From Cynocephalus volans (lineage: Eukaryota > Chordata > Mammalia > Dermoptera > Cynocephalidae), in assembly GCF_027409185.1 (NCBI RefSeq), contig NC_084462.1, forward strand, positions 154,057,490 through 154,121,489: a DNA stretch of 64,000 nt, given 5' to 3'. Below, piece by piece: positions 46,169-57,730 of this stretch. A program made the position numbers and the translations under genes. The notes below the pieces were generated by a model, which ran no database searches, had not been told where the DNA came from, and worked only from the letters and a program-made list of their open reading frames with translations. The first letter of the stretch is position 1, and the number at the start of each line of letters is the position of its first letter.

Positions 46169-46672
46169 CTATAAAAATTTTATTAAGCTACCACCTGGTT
46201 AATAAAAGGGTATAGTCACTCTTATTCCTGAAAATATAAAACAGTTTAATTAGATCCTTTATCAGCTCATTTGGAATAACTGGGAAAAGCAATTCATAAC
46301 AGACTTTCTAGAAAGTTTTTTCTTTCTTTTTTTTTTAAAAAACCCTTGCCAGCCCCATGTCATGGCAGCCTGTATGCCAAAAAATTAATTAATTAATTAA
46401 TTAATTTTTTTTTTTTAAAGAAACCTTATACCAATTAGCAGTCACTCCCACACCCTCCCCATAATCTTTCCCTTTCTCTGGACTTGCCTATTTTGGAGAT
46501 TTCATATACATGGAATCATAAAATATGCGGCCTTCTGTGTCTTCTTTTGCTTATTGTTATCAGGGTTCAGTCACATTGTAGGATATATCAATACTTAATT
46601 CCTTTTTAATGGCTGAATAATATTCGTCAGTTGATGGAAATTTGGGTTTTTACTTTCTGGCCATTATAAATA

Positions 46673-46841
46673 CAAGGAGTCTTCAAGAAGTTCGTGGAAA
46701 GATTTCTATTATCTTTCAATTCTATTTTAACACAAACTTTTTTTGTTGTTTTTGTTTTTGTTCTTTTTTTTTGGTGGCTGGCCGATGTAGGGATTCGAAC
46801 CCTTGACCTTGGTTTAACACAAACTTTTTGAAGTACCTTCA
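46673..46841. mobile_element. Mariner-type MITE carrying a SINE
   Basis: The same family as 15,816. The left end CAAGGAGTCTTCAAGAAG and right end CTTTTTGAAGTACCTTCA are terminal inverted repeats with TA outside (46,671 and 46,842). Removing the SINE and one duplication leaves about 80 bases, near the size of the other copy. Confidence 0.82.
46743..46812 (-). mobile_element. 5'-truncated tRNA-Ile SINE nested in the MITE
   Basis: Minus-strand SINE keeping only the B-box half (gggattcgaacccttgacc on plus) and the tail (T-rich on plus). It is flanked by a perfect 17-base duplication tttaacacaaacttttt at 46,726 and 46,813, so the insertion is recent and later than the MITE. Confidence 0.9.
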
Positions 46842-48639
46842 TAGTGGTACTCTAAACATTGGCATTCAAATTTTTGTATGGCCATGTGTCTTCATTTATC
46901 CTGAGTGTTTACCTAAGAGTGGAATTGCTGGGTCATTGATAACTATGTTTAACCTTTTGAGGAACTGCCTGTTTTCCAAAGTGGCTGCAGCATTTTACAT
47001 TCCCCCCAGCAGTGTATGAGGATTCTCATTTCTCCATATGTTCACCCACACTTAATTTTCAAATTATAGCTATAATAGTAGATATGAAGTGGTGTCTCAT
47101 TGTGGTTTTGATATGCATCTACTTAATGACTAACAACATTGAACATCTTTTCATGTGCTAAGTGGCCAGTTGTGTATTTTCTTTGGAGAAATGTCTATTC
47201 AGCATTTTTGCTTATTTTTTAGTTAGATTGTCTTTTTCTTTTTGATATTTAAGTTCTTTATTCTGGATACTAGATCCTTATTAGATACATGATTTGCAGA
47301 TATTTTCTCCCATTCTGTGGGTTGTCTTTCATTTTCTTGATAGTGTCCTTTGATGCCTAAGACTTTTAAATTTTAAATCCAATCTTATATTTTCTTCTTG
47401 TGCTTTAGGTGTTATATCTGAGAGACCATTGCCTAGTTCAAGATCACAAGGATTTATACCTTTGTTTTCTTCCAAGAGTTTTATAGTTTTAGATTCTGGA
47501 TGCATTTTAGTAATTTGCATATGGTGTGAAGTAGGTGTCCAAATTCATGCTTTTGCAGGTGAATATCCAATTGTCCTAGCAGTTGAAAAGACTGTTCTTT
47601 CCCCCATTGAATGGTCTTGGTATCTTTGCTGAAAGCCAGTTGGCCATAGACATATGGGTTTATTTCTAGACTCAGACTTCCATATCACAGTGTCTTGATT
47701 ACTGTAGCTTTGTAGTTAAGTTTTGAAATTGGGAAGTGTGAGTCCTCCAATTTTGTCTTTTTCAAGATTGTTTTGTCTATTCTGGGTCTCTTGCATTTCC
47801 ATATGAATTTTAGGATCAGCTTATTCATTTCTGCAAAAACAGCAGTTTTTTATTTTAACTTTATTTCAACAGTGTTTTATAGTTTTCAGTGTACAAGTCA
47901 TGCATTTATTTTATTAAATATATATTCCTACGTACTTTATTCTCTTTGATGCTATTGTAAATCCAACTTTTCTTTGATTTCATTTTCAAATTGTTCATTG
48001 TTAGTGTATAGAAACACAGCTGATTTGTATATATTGATCTTTTATCCTGCAACTTTGTTAAACTTGTTAACAATGCTTTTTCTGCATCAATCACGATAAT
48101 CATGGAGGGATTTTTCCCCATCTATTCTCTTAATATGGTGTATTATGTTGATTGATTTTCATATGTTGAACTTTATATTTCTGGGATAAATCCCACTTGG
48201 TCACAGTATATAATCCTGGTTATAGAAGAATTTGGCTTGCTAACATTTTGTTGAAGATTTTTGTCTCTGTATTCATAAGGTATATTGATCTATAGTTTTC
48301 TTCTAATGTCTTTGGTTTTGGTGTCAGGGTAATACTGGTCTCATAAAATGATTTGGAAAGTTGTAATAAATATCTTGTATATAACTTTTACAGTCTTTTG
48401 GATTATTTTCTTAGAATCAACTCCCAAAAGGAGGAAGGCATATACATTTATAAGTTACTTGATAAATATTTCCCAGTCATTTTCCAAAAAGTCAAATCAT
48501 GTTTATTTACTGCTTGAGATTAACATTCGGTCTTTTCAAAATAATGCTCTCTTAGAAACTATTCTTCTTTATGCCTTTAAGTACTCAAAAGATTATCTGG
48601 TTTGGGGGGGGATCACATTTTATAAAAAATATCTACATT

Positions 48640-48790
48640 TTAGGTTCTGCACTTGGTTCCTCATGCAGGTCATTTCATTTAATTGTCACAACTGTCTGTG
48701 ATGGGCATGATTAACTCCATCTTACAGATAAGGAAACAAGCTCAGAGAGGCTAAGAAGCTTGTCCAGAGTCAAACAGGTTGCTTCTAAGG
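48640..48790 (+). repeat. MIR SINE fragment
   Basis: Sense MIR: ttaattgtcacaactgtctg, ccatcttacagataaggaaac, ctcagagaggctaagaagc. Confidence 0.82.
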
Positions 48791-48989
48791 AGGCTAGGAA
48801 ATTCTCAGAATTGTGATTCTGACCCCAAATGAGTAACTGATTCTGACTGAAGAAGAAATGGGGAGGTCCCAAATCTCCTGCTTAGGAATTATGGCAAAAA
48901 ACAGAAGCAATAAAAATAATCCACCTGCCTTAGACTCTGGGGCATCTTGCCCAGACTCCTCAAGCTTTGCTTTCCTTTTTTCTTTGAAT

Positions 48990-49640
48990 ATTTTTTTCAA
49001 AGTCTTTATATTTTTAGAGCAGTTTTAGATTCATAGAAAAATTGAGAGGAAGGTACAGAGATTTCTCGTATCCCCCGACCCCCACAAGTGCACAGCCTCC
49101 CTCTGTCAATATCCCCCACCCGATGGTACATTTGTCACGATTGATGAACCTACATTGATAACATCATTATCACCCAATGTCCATAGTTTAAATTTGGGTT
49201 CACTTTTGGTGGTGTACATTCTGTGGGTTTGGACAAATGTGTAATGACATGTATCTACCACTGCAGTATCATACATTATTTTCTCTGCCCTAAAAATCCT
49301 CTCTGCTTTACCTGTTCATCCCTCCCTGCCCTTCTATCCCCTGGTGACCACTTATCTTTTTACTGTCTCCATAGTTGTACTTTTTCCCAAATGTCGTAGA
49401 GTTGGAATCATACATTATGTGGACTTTTCAGATTGGCTTCTTTGACTTAGTAATATGCATTTAAAGTTCCTCCATGTCTTCTCATGGCTTAATAGCTCAT
49501 TTCTTTTCAGGGCTGAATAATATTCCATTGTCTGGATGTGACCTTTTATTTATCCATTCACCTGCTGAAGAACACCTCAGTTGCTTCCCAGTTTTGTCAA
49601 TTATGAATAAATTTCCTATAAATATAAATAATAAAAAAAA
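48990..49640 (-). mobile_element. Old antisense L1 3' UTR fragment
   Basis: Starts at ttttagagcagttttagattc and continues through gaggaaggtacagagatttc, gtccatagtttaaatttggg and ggctgaataatattccattg. It ends in an A run at 49,633-49,646. The order is that of an L1M 3' end read in antisense. Confidence 0.8.
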
Positions 49641-50139
49641 AAAAAACCTCAGTAATCTGTAAGGCGAAGCCAAGTTCAGCCTTCTGCAACACATCTGATT
49701 GTAATGTCTGCCCTGCGGAGTAGCTCCAAAGGTTCTGGATGCAACATTCCTTCAAGCAAGTTATTATTGAGCACTTCCTATCTGAAACAAATTTCTCAAC
49801 CTTAGCACTATTTGGGGCCCAGATAATTCTTTATTGAAGGAGCTGTCCTATGCATTGTAGGATGGTGAGCAGCATTCTTGGTTGCTACCTACTGGATGCC
49901 AATAACAGCCTACTCCTCCCTGCCAAGTTCTGACAAACAAAAAGTGTCTCCAGACTTTGCCAAAGATCTCCTGGTGGGCAGAAATTGTACTTGGTTAAGA
50001 AGCACTGATCTATACACTGTGATATATGCTGGATTTCATATTATTGTCAGAAAAAAAATTGTCTCTAATTGTAAATTTGAATTCTCACTACATATTTGGC
50101 CTTGGAACCATATTTATCTCAATCTGGGTCACCACGTGC

Positions 50140-50915
50140 TGATGACTTTCAAAATCTGTGTCTTTAGCCTCAGTTCTTCTGTGAATTCCCAGACCCTTAT
50201 TTCCAACTGCCTGTATGGTTTGTTCAAAATCAAATTTACTCTCTTCTCTCCCCAAACTGCTCTTCCTCCTTTATTTTTAGTCTCCCAACTCATGAAACAG
50301 CCAGTCATTCACTTACCCATTCTCAGCTCCTCTCTCACCACATCTCTCATTAAATTCACCTCTCAAATCTTTCTTAATTCAGGTTCCTCTATCCCAAGTG
50401 CCACTTCTATAGGTTGTAAGTGTGAGTTCACCTCACCTGGGTTGCTAGAACAGTCCCTCACTTTCACCTTCTCTATGCTGCTGCCTTTAAAGTGCTCTTT
50501 CTAAGCAGAGCTAATCATGCCACTCCCCTAGCACCAGGAGTCCTCATGATCTGGCCTGCCCTGCCACTCCGGCGTCATCCCCCAAACACTTGTACTCTGA
50601 CCATACCAAAGCACTTGTAAACCCTTCCTTCCCCTCACTACCTTGCCTGGCGTGCTCATTTTTCAGACTGCGCTTCAGCCTCTCTCTATTTCCCATTCTG
50701 GCCCATCCACACAGAGCAATCACTCCTCTCCCACCACACCAGAGAGACCCAGGTCTTCACCCTCGTTCTGCACTGCAGGAATTGGTCTATGCATCATCTC
50801 CTCTACTAAACAGTGAGTGCCTGAGGCCAGAAACCACAGCTTACTCATCTTTGTCCACTTCCCAGTGCCACACCTGACATGGGGTGGATGCGAGAAGTAA
50901 ATGTGGGTTGAATAT
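50140..50915 (-). repeat. L2 LINE fragment
   Basis: Reverse-complement L2: taatcatgccactcccctag, tcatgatctggcctgccctg, ccacagcttactcatctttg, ending near gggtggatgcgagaagtaaa. The 208- and 95-codon frames in or next to it are not genes. Confidence 0.68.
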
Positions 50916-51949
50916 GAAATGAAAATACCCAGAACAGAAGGATTTATAGTAGCTGCAGGTTTTGTTTTAGTTCAAAAATTTAGTCTGAAAAATTCACTAA
51001 GAGACAGCTATGTCATGGATGCCAAGAATAGGAAGAGAAAAAAGTGAGACACAGGATCTTTGCCTTAAAGAATTCACATCACATCCAGTATGAAATGGGA
51101 GGATAAGCAAAGTTTAATACAGAATGATAAGTGTAAGCATAAGCCATAGAGTAGATATTGAGAGAGAACTATATTTGCATTTGGGGAAGGCTCACTCCAC
51201 ACACCTGAAACTGGTTTCTTAAAAGTACTGGAAAGATACTATTTTCATCCTAGTCTTTAAACCCTCTCTATATTTAGAAGGCTTCTATTAGTGTGGCTTT
51301 TTAAAATGACTTTGGCTTGATCTTGCTCATAACATCAGTTGATGTTCTCATCCTCCCTTATCCTATTACAGTGCTTGAACCTGTGCCTGTGCGAGTTGGT
51401 GGTTTAGAAATGTTCTCCCTGGCTAAAGTCAGCACTCACCAGTTATTTTATTATCTACTGTGTCCTGATTGTGCAGCCCCCTATTGAGGATAATGGTGTA
51501 GGCAGGCATGGTCCTGCCTCCTGATGGGTGATCTGAAGTCTTCGACTCACCAGTACATGTGTTCTTCACTGTATTCATACGTTATTACATAATTAAAACT
51601 AACTAGAATCATTTCGTGTTCAGAATGTGCACTTTAAAGAAATTCTGACCTTTTTGTAGAGGTGGTAATAATATGGCTTATTTTTCCTAACATTCTTCTT
51701 AGCACTGGCCATACATGTTTCCCTTCCTGTGCACAGTGCCTTTCAGCTTGTGACTTAACTAGTAATAAATATAACTTTATTCTTTGGCTGGAACATATCT
51801 CACACATGAGGTATTCAGGAACCATTGTTTAGGAAAATGAATAAAATGATTATACCTTTAGACTGGGAGGACAGTGGTATTATTTACATAAAAGGGAGAT
51901 ATAGATAGGCAAAAGAGCAGATTGGGGACTAAAGAGGGATCACGAACTC

Positions 51950-52700
51950 ACTTTTGAACCTGTTGAGCCTGCTGGGTGTGTGGAAGTAGACAGGAGGCAG
52001 CAGTATAAGAACTTGATGCCCAGAAGACCATATGATAGGGTTGGCAATGAACCAGTGTTGGCGGATGAGATGGTGTTTAGTATAAAAAGAGGATCTAGGA
52101 CAGAACAGTGGAAAACACACAGCTACAGGGAATGTGACCCAAGAGAAACCAACAAAGGATTAATTTGACAATCAAGCGAACCAAGGGAAAGATAGTGGAG
52201 AAGCCAAAGGAGGAGTGAAGCTTCATGGTGTCATGTGTTGCAGGATTAAGGGCTGAGATGAGACCACTAACTTTGGTGAGTAGGAGATATTAATACCTTA
52301 GCAAGAGCATTTTAGTAGACAGGTAAGATGGAGGAATCCTGACTACATTGGGTTCAGGAATATTAGGAAGTGAAGACATTGAAATTATGCTTGTAGACCA
52401 CTCTTTCAGCGTATTTCTATTTCTTTTGGATTAGAGATGGAACACATACAAATGAAAAGCCTCAGCATATTTATAAGCTGAGATAAGGAGAGGGAGACAT
52501 TATACATATATGGAAACCGATGTCAGCAGAGTCCCTGGGGGGAGGGATGAGATCAACCGCCAGATGGGATGGGTATTTGCCTTGGAAAGGCACAGGGACA
52601 TCTCTTTCTCCACAAGGGAAGACAATTAGGATTAGTAAGAGCAGATATTTGTGGAGTGGGTAGAAGAGAATTCAGGGTGTTCATGACTGATAACATGTAA
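51950..52700 (+). repeat. L2-like LINE fragment
   Basis: Sense L2-like text: gatctaggacagaacagtgg, agaagccaaaggaggagtg and catgtgttgcaggattaagg. Strongly diverged; the ends are uncertain. Confidence 0.5.
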
Positions 52701-52942
52701 CATCCCTTCTCTGTGGGGTAGAGCACTATGATATCTACTCAGGGTGACAGGAAGGGACATTGGGAGAGTACTGGAGGCAGCCCTTTACAGGCCAGGCTTG
52801 GTGTGGCAGCTTTGATGACAACCCAGATTGGGCCATCCTCTTGCCTAGTTCTGAGCGTGAAGAACTGTCAAGAAGCAAAAAAAAAAAAAGCATGCATATA
52901 TGGGGATGAACATTATTTCTTTTTTCTCTTTTAGGAACAGAA

Positions 52943-53019
52943 ATGAGTAAAAGCAACCGGCAGAATAGGAGAAGAAAATACCAGAGCCCTTGGTTCAGAC
53001 CACACGATTCTAATGAGAG
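52943..53019 (+). CDS. DCAF4: DCAF4 coding exon 2 (start exon)
   Basis: The exon begins at 52,935 after ttttctcttttag and the ATG is at 52,943. It encodes MSKSNRQNRRRKYQSPWFRP followed by HDSNE and two bases of an Arg codon. This is the basic N-terminus of DCAF4 (WDR21A), a WD40 protein that acts as a substrate receptor of the CUL4-DDB1 E3 ubiquitin ligase. The basic RRR stretch could serve as a nuclear signal, which is inference. The exon ends AG before GCAAGT, a GC-type donor; a GT donor four bases on would join exon 3 at an in-frame stop. The human protein has about 495 residues; this window encodes about 239 of them in seven coding exons. Confidence 0.93.
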
Positions 53020-55235
53020 GCAAGTGTGTTTGGCTGGAGAGCTGGCTTTTGCTTAGTGCTGTTTTGGCATTGTCCAGCACAGTGCGTCTCACATGCTCAG
53101 GTGCATGGGAATCACTGGGGGTCTGGTCAAAATGCAGATTCTGATTCAGTGAGTCTAAGGCAGGGCCTAGGGAGAGGGCATGCCACCAGTCAGCACACCG
53201 CACCTTAAGTAGTAAAGAGATAGAGCCACACTCTTTCTTTCAGAGTGACCATGACTTCTGGCCAGAGCATTAACCATCAGGCTAGAAGTAGACATTACCT
53301 GATACAGTTAAGAGAGCTACTTCTCCATTTTGCAGGCTTTTTCTTTTTTTCAATGAATAAAAATATCTTTGTGGAAATATAATTTTACTAATTCAGCCTA
53401 AGTCCTGGAAAATGAAATACAGATGTTTATGTTTACATTAGTTTATATAAATATATATAATATATATACCCACATAAATATATAAATATTTATAAATATG
53501 TATTTAATATACACAGAAATGTAAAAATAACACAATTAACACCAGGTTCCCACCTCCCAGCTTAGAAAATAAAACCTAGACTATACTTAGTTGAAATCTC
53601 CCATATAAACATTTTCCACATTCTGCTTCTTTTTCTGCACAAAGGAAGTACAATTTCGTCTCCAAACAAGATGCCCCTCTCCTTACCGCACCCCAGGAGG
53701 AGAGGACATCTCTACAAGTTCAGGGCTGCTGCTGTGACTCCTGGCCATAAGAAGCCCTCAGTTTCACACGCTCCCTCCACACAAAAGGGGACACGTCTGC
53801 CAATTTTCAAACTCTTGCACACTCCAGACCTTCTTTTAAAAGGAACAGGTTTCTAGTTATAGGGTCAGAAGATGTCAAATATCAAGATGCTTCTCGAGAA
53901 CAGAGTAACCCAAGCAGGATCAGAAAGCATCTAAAGGTTGTGGAGAGGATGGGGCTTTAGATTTAGGAAGTCTGGGTTGGACACCATGCTTTCCTGCGGG
54001 AATTGGGCAACTTACTGTATCACACCGAGTCTCTGTTCTTCTTGTAGAAAACAGTGCTAATACCCCTTTAGGAGGTGTAATGTGTATAAAGCCTTTAGTG
54101 GGCTGCCTGGCTTTGAGTAGGCCCTCAGTACATCGTGGGTGTCATTAGGTACAAATTTCCAAATTTACCATATTGTAGAAAGATCAGGACAGTGCCCAAT
54201 GTTTGTATGTTTTGTACAGAGAACCATGGATACTTCTTGGGCCCCAAGCCTTCCCACAAGAACACACTGCAGCAAAATGTGATCTATGCAAGAAGAGAGT
54301 CCTGGCCCAGCTTTGGCAGAGTGGCTTGGAAACTGCTGGACGGCTACCCTCTAGGCTCCGTGCAGAAAGAATGGAGCAGCACTCCTTGAACTAGAAACAT
54401 ACACATTTGTCATGACACTTAATCCTTCCTCCTCCTGCTAATCACAGATGAGCTACCTCAGGAAGCTCTGGGCCACAAAAGGGAATAAATAATTTTCCTG
54501 AAACTATGCATAGCATTAGTATTTATGAAAGGAAGAGAACATTCTTTCATTCCTTCAACCTAGATCTTGCAGTTTGTATTCCTTTTGGTGGTGGTGGTGG
54601 AGGTGGTGGTAGTTCTTGATTTTAAAGTAAATTTTATCAGGATTCTAAAATAAGGTCTTTTGTTTTATCACTCTCCTTCAGCATGTAATTGCCACAGAAG
54701 GTGTTTGTGGCTTTACACATAAAGTGTTTTAACCATGGCTCTGTCCCAGTATTGCTGAGCAAATTACCACTGTTCCCTGAACCCCTGTTTCTCCATCTGT
54801 AAAGCTGAGTGGCCAAGTAAAATTTAAACTCTTTATACTACTGAATCCAATAAAAAATGAAATTCACCTGACCTTGTAACTGCTGTTGAGCTGACAAATG
54901 AGCCCTGCTGGTAAAATTATTATTGGCAAAGATTTCTGTTCTTTTTATCTGGAAAATTCCAGAAGACCTTACAGAATGCTCAAGTGAGATAAGAGGGAAT
55001 TATTGTGTCATGCATCCTCTTTAAAAAAAAAAGAAAGAAAGAAAAGAATGAGAAACCAACACCTTGCCCTCATTTTGATGTATTTTTAGTATGGGGTCAG
55101 TGCTCCCCAAACAATCAGAAAGATCAGAGGGCCAGGGTGAAGGCTACAGAACTGCCTGAATAGGACCCCTCCAGTCAGAGAGTGATTGGAAACTCAAGCC
55201 CTTCACTGCAAGTTACCACCGCTGTGTATCAACAG
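53020..55235 (+). other. DCAF4: DCAF4 intron 2 (GC-AG)
   Basis: The intron starts GCAAGT and ends gtatcaacag. Contents: an AT dinucleotide-rich stretch at 53,440-53,520, a minus-strand MIR at about 53,955-54,150, a GGT trinucleotide run at 54,591-54,610, a MIR remnant at 54,740-54,830, and an A-rich GAAA stretch at 55,022-55,045. No further exon is seen. Confidence 0.8.
53955..54150 (-). repeat. MIR SINE fragment
   Basis: Reverse-complement MIR: gggcaacttactgtatcac, gtgctaatacccctttagg, ggctttgagtaggccctcag. Confidence 0.7.
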
Positions 55236-55339
55236 GTATAACACCCAGGCACTACAGAGCCCGCAGGATTCTGAGCATGGCGATGATGGTGATTCCCCAT
55301 CGACCTCATCTGACACAGCTGGCAGTTCTTCCGTGCCAG
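55236..55339 (+). CDS. DCAF4: DCAF4 coding exon 3
   Basis: A 104-base exon. With the split codon it encodes R-YNTQALQSPQDSEHGDDGDS then PSTSSDTAGSSSVP, ending in one base of the next codon before GTAAGG. The acidic and Ser/Thr-rich linker matches the human DCAF4 segment with GHGDDESPSTSSGTAG. It is low-complexity, and the family is poorly conserved here apart from the HGDD and PSTSS motifs. Phase agrees with both neighbours only if exon 2 ends at 53,019. Confidence 0.93.
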
Positions 55340-55760
55340 GTAAGGCAGTCTACTGGGCAGGACACCTCTGGCCCTGCCTGCAGGGAAAGATGAAACCTAA
55401 TCATGCCTCATCACCTGGTTGTGTCTGTTCTGGCTGCCCTTCCTCCTCAGCGAGGGCTCAAGTGTATGTCTCTATGTGTCTCTTCACTGCATGGGTCTCA
55501 CCAGCCCATTCCTGGCTTGATGGGAATTCTAGGAGCAAATTGAAACACTAAAGGAAGAAGCTGGGTGTCAGGAAAAGTGATCATGAGGCAAATGGTCTCC
55601 CCCAGGAGTGAATCCAGTCTAGCATGGTGACAGACAGTGCCAGCCTGGGCCTCAGAAAAGACAGGAAGCTGTGAGAGGCCATGGATAGACTGCTGAGCTC
55701 CTTACTAGGTGGGTCAGTTCATAGTGGTTTAAGTTGGTGAGTTTAATTTTTCTAACAAAG

Positions 55761-55918
55761 ATTTACCAGGGTATTACTTCGACCCTGAAAAGAACCGCTA
55801 CTTCCGCTTGCTTCCTGGACATAACAACTGCAACCCCCTCACGAAGGAGGGCATCCGGCAGAAGGAAATGGAGAGCAAGAGACTGCAGCTGCTAGAGGAA
55901 GAAGACAAGCAGAAAAAG
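55761..55918 (+). CDS. DCAF4: DCAF4 coding exon 4
   Basis: A 158-base exon after acceptor tttctaacaaag, ending AAAAAG before GTGGGC. It encodes DLPGYYFDPEKNRYFRLLPG, then HNNCNPLTKEGIRQKEMESK and a charged coiled-coil-like end RLQLLEEEDKQKK. This is the most conserved N-terminal segment of DCAF4, and the YYFDPEKNRYFRLLPGHNN core is diagnostic. The helical, charged end leads into exon 5. Confidence 0.96.
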
Positions 55919-56165
55919 GTGGGCTCCATGCCCCTGAGGGCCGCCCTGTCCCCTTCACTCCTGCCAGCATGCATTGGTGCTGCAAGGAGGTGCCACTTGG
56001 ACCCCCTATGACATGTAGTGTAAAAAAAAAAAAGAAAGAAAAAGAAAAAGAATACAAAAAGATATGTAGTGTAGGCACTTCAAGGAGTGTGGCCCCAGAT
56101 TTTCCCTATAGGAAAACAATGAAGAGAATAGGAACAGGCAAGAAATCCCCTCCTCCTCCCATCCC

Positions 56166-56166
56166 C

Positions 56167-56199
<33 letters not shown>

Positions 56200-56288
56200 T
56201 TGGTGGCTGGTTGGTATGGGAATCTGAACTCTTGATCTTGCTGTTACAACACCGCATACTAACCAACTGAGCTAACCAGCCAGCCCCC
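56166..56288 (-). mobile_element. tRNA-Ile-derived SINE in DCAF4 intron 4
   Basis: The minus-strand head is at 56,288-56,204 (gctaaccagccagcc at its end on plus). The tail appears as a T-rich stretch at 56,168-56,200. Flanks ccccttttctt (left) and cccctcttttctt (right) suggest a duplication. It lies 370 bases after exon 4, with a separate A-rich run at 56,023-56,060. Confidence 0.87.
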
Positions 56289-56868
56289 TACCCCTCTTTT
56301 CTTGTTTGCTAAGTTTCATCAGTAGTTTTCACATTTTGTCCTTCCCTAGGGGAATCTTGGGAAGCAGCATGATTTAATTTCAGTAGCTGTATGTTTTAAA
56401 CAGAAAACTGGGGTGCATGGTTTGGAGTGCCTCAGGCAGTCTTGAAGACAGGTTGCAATGCGATATTCTTTGGTTGTGGTGGCAGTGGACTGGAAAATCC
56501 TGGCCTTGGCGTCACCAGAGGGCAAATGGAGAGCACAGTGCAGCCCTGTGTTTCTAGTTCCATTGCTGCACTCACTAGCTTGGTGGCATCATCTACCCAG
56601 GTGTAACTTGACTGGCAGGGTCGGGGGGTGGGATGGAGATATTGAGCATACTTTCCAGCTCTCACATACTTCCTTGTTTGTGCTGGGCTTTTCCTTTTGC
56701 CAAGAAGAGGAGACTTGGAAAGGACACTGTCAGATTTTTATGCACATAATTTCTGCCAATTTAGTGCTTGTTTCCTTCTTTGAAAACTGTGAACCTAAAA
56801 ACATTCTTGGTTATCCCATAACATAAATAAATCTTCAGTGAATTTTTCTTTTTTTCTTTTTAACTTAG

Positions 56869-56951
56869 AAAATAGCCAGGATGGGATTTAATGCATCTTC
56901 CTTGCTACAAAAAAGTCAGCTGGGTTTTCTCAGTGTCACCAGTTATTGCCG
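56869..56951 (+). CDS. DCAF4: DCAF4 coding exon 5
   Basis: An 83-base exon after the pyrimidine-rich acceptor ctttttaacttag, ending GCCG before GTAAGA. It encodes KIARMGFNASSLLQKSQLGF then LSVTSYC and two bases of the next codon. It matches the human segment around IARMGFNASS and QLGFLNVTNYC. The first Lys gives a KKK run at the exon junction; a one-residue difference from human there is possible. Confidence 0.95.
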
Positions 56952-57359
56952 GTAAGACAGTGCTTCATTATATTTTCTTCATGAATGTTCTTTTCCTGTT
57001 TTTTATTTCCATGGTCCAAGAATGCAATGAGGATGGACATGTGGATTTTCTGTGAGGAGTCTTCACCGTTGAGGGGCTCCAGTTCACAGTCTGCTTTCTG
57101 CTGCTTAAACCAGCCCTGAGAAAGTCATTATCTAGAGTGAGGGAGTGAGGGAGACTCTTCCAGAAGGATAGGGAGAGAGGACAAGGGGATTTGGGCAGAA
57201 ATCATTCAAGATGTTCACTCTTTGTTACTCATAAATCATTTTTATGATTCCCATGGAATTCCTGCCTCCTTCTCTTCCCATTCTAATGAGTTGTCACAAA
57301 ATATGAGGTGTTAAATGGATGTGTATATACTAAACTTTATCAGAATAATTGTGGTGGCT

Positions 57360-57530
57360 GATAGAATTCTAACTAAAACCTTATGAGGTAGGTTGACACT
57401 AACCCATTTCTTGAAGTAGAGACTGGGGTTCAGAGTAGAGTGATTTGCTCAGGGTAAAGCTAGAAAAGCAGGATCTTTCTAACTCTTAACACCTGAACTC
57501 CTAACCCCTGTGTTCTGCTGTCTCCTGCTG
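57360..57530 (+). repeat. MIR SINE fragment
   Basis: Sense MIR remnant: aaaaccttatgaggtaggttg, agtagagactggggttcag, gatttgctcagggtaaagc. It lies in DCAF4 intron 5. Confidence 0.7.
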
Positions 57531-57659
57531 TACAAGACATGCATTTGAGGTTCCTTACCAGGGACACAGCCCTCTCACCTTAGAGCAGTTACCCCTTTAG
57601 GAGACGCCAGCCCCGTGTAGGGAGTGTCACCAGGGCAGGCCTCTCCTATATCTCCCTTC

Positions 57660-57730
57660 TTTTTTATTTTTGCTGGCCACAATGAGGATTGAACCCTGGA
57701 CCTTGGTGTTGTCAGCATCACACTCTAACC
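57660..57730 (-). mobile_element. tRNA-Ile-derived SINE, truncated
   Basis: On plus: ttttgctggccacaatgagg, attgaaccctggaccttgg, tgttgtcagcatcacactc, i.e. the SINE in reverse with a short T-rich tail at 57,660-57,675. The 5' A-box end is cut off at about 57,730. Confidence 0.82.

Larger units (their letters stand above)
46427..48420 (-). mobile_element. Old antisense L1, second part
   Basis: Continuous antisense L1 from the 3' UTR (agcagtcactcccacaccc) through ORF2: ggaattgctgggtcattgat, cattctgtgggttgtctttc, gaatggtcttggtatctttg, tcttttatcctgcaactttg and ggataaatcccacttggtc. It holds a MITE with a nested SINE at 46,673-46,841. Frames are broken throughout. Confidence 0.85.

Noticed and set aside
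49878-50504. 208-codon open frame in DCAF4 intron 1
   Set aside because: It runs into an antisense L2, has no homology and no splice context; DCAF4 exon 2 supplies the real start codon.
53022-53030. GTGTGT at 53,024 as the exon 2 donor
   Set aside because: Joining there to the exon 3 acceptor puts GTA TAA in frame, a stop at once, and loses the match to DCAF4.
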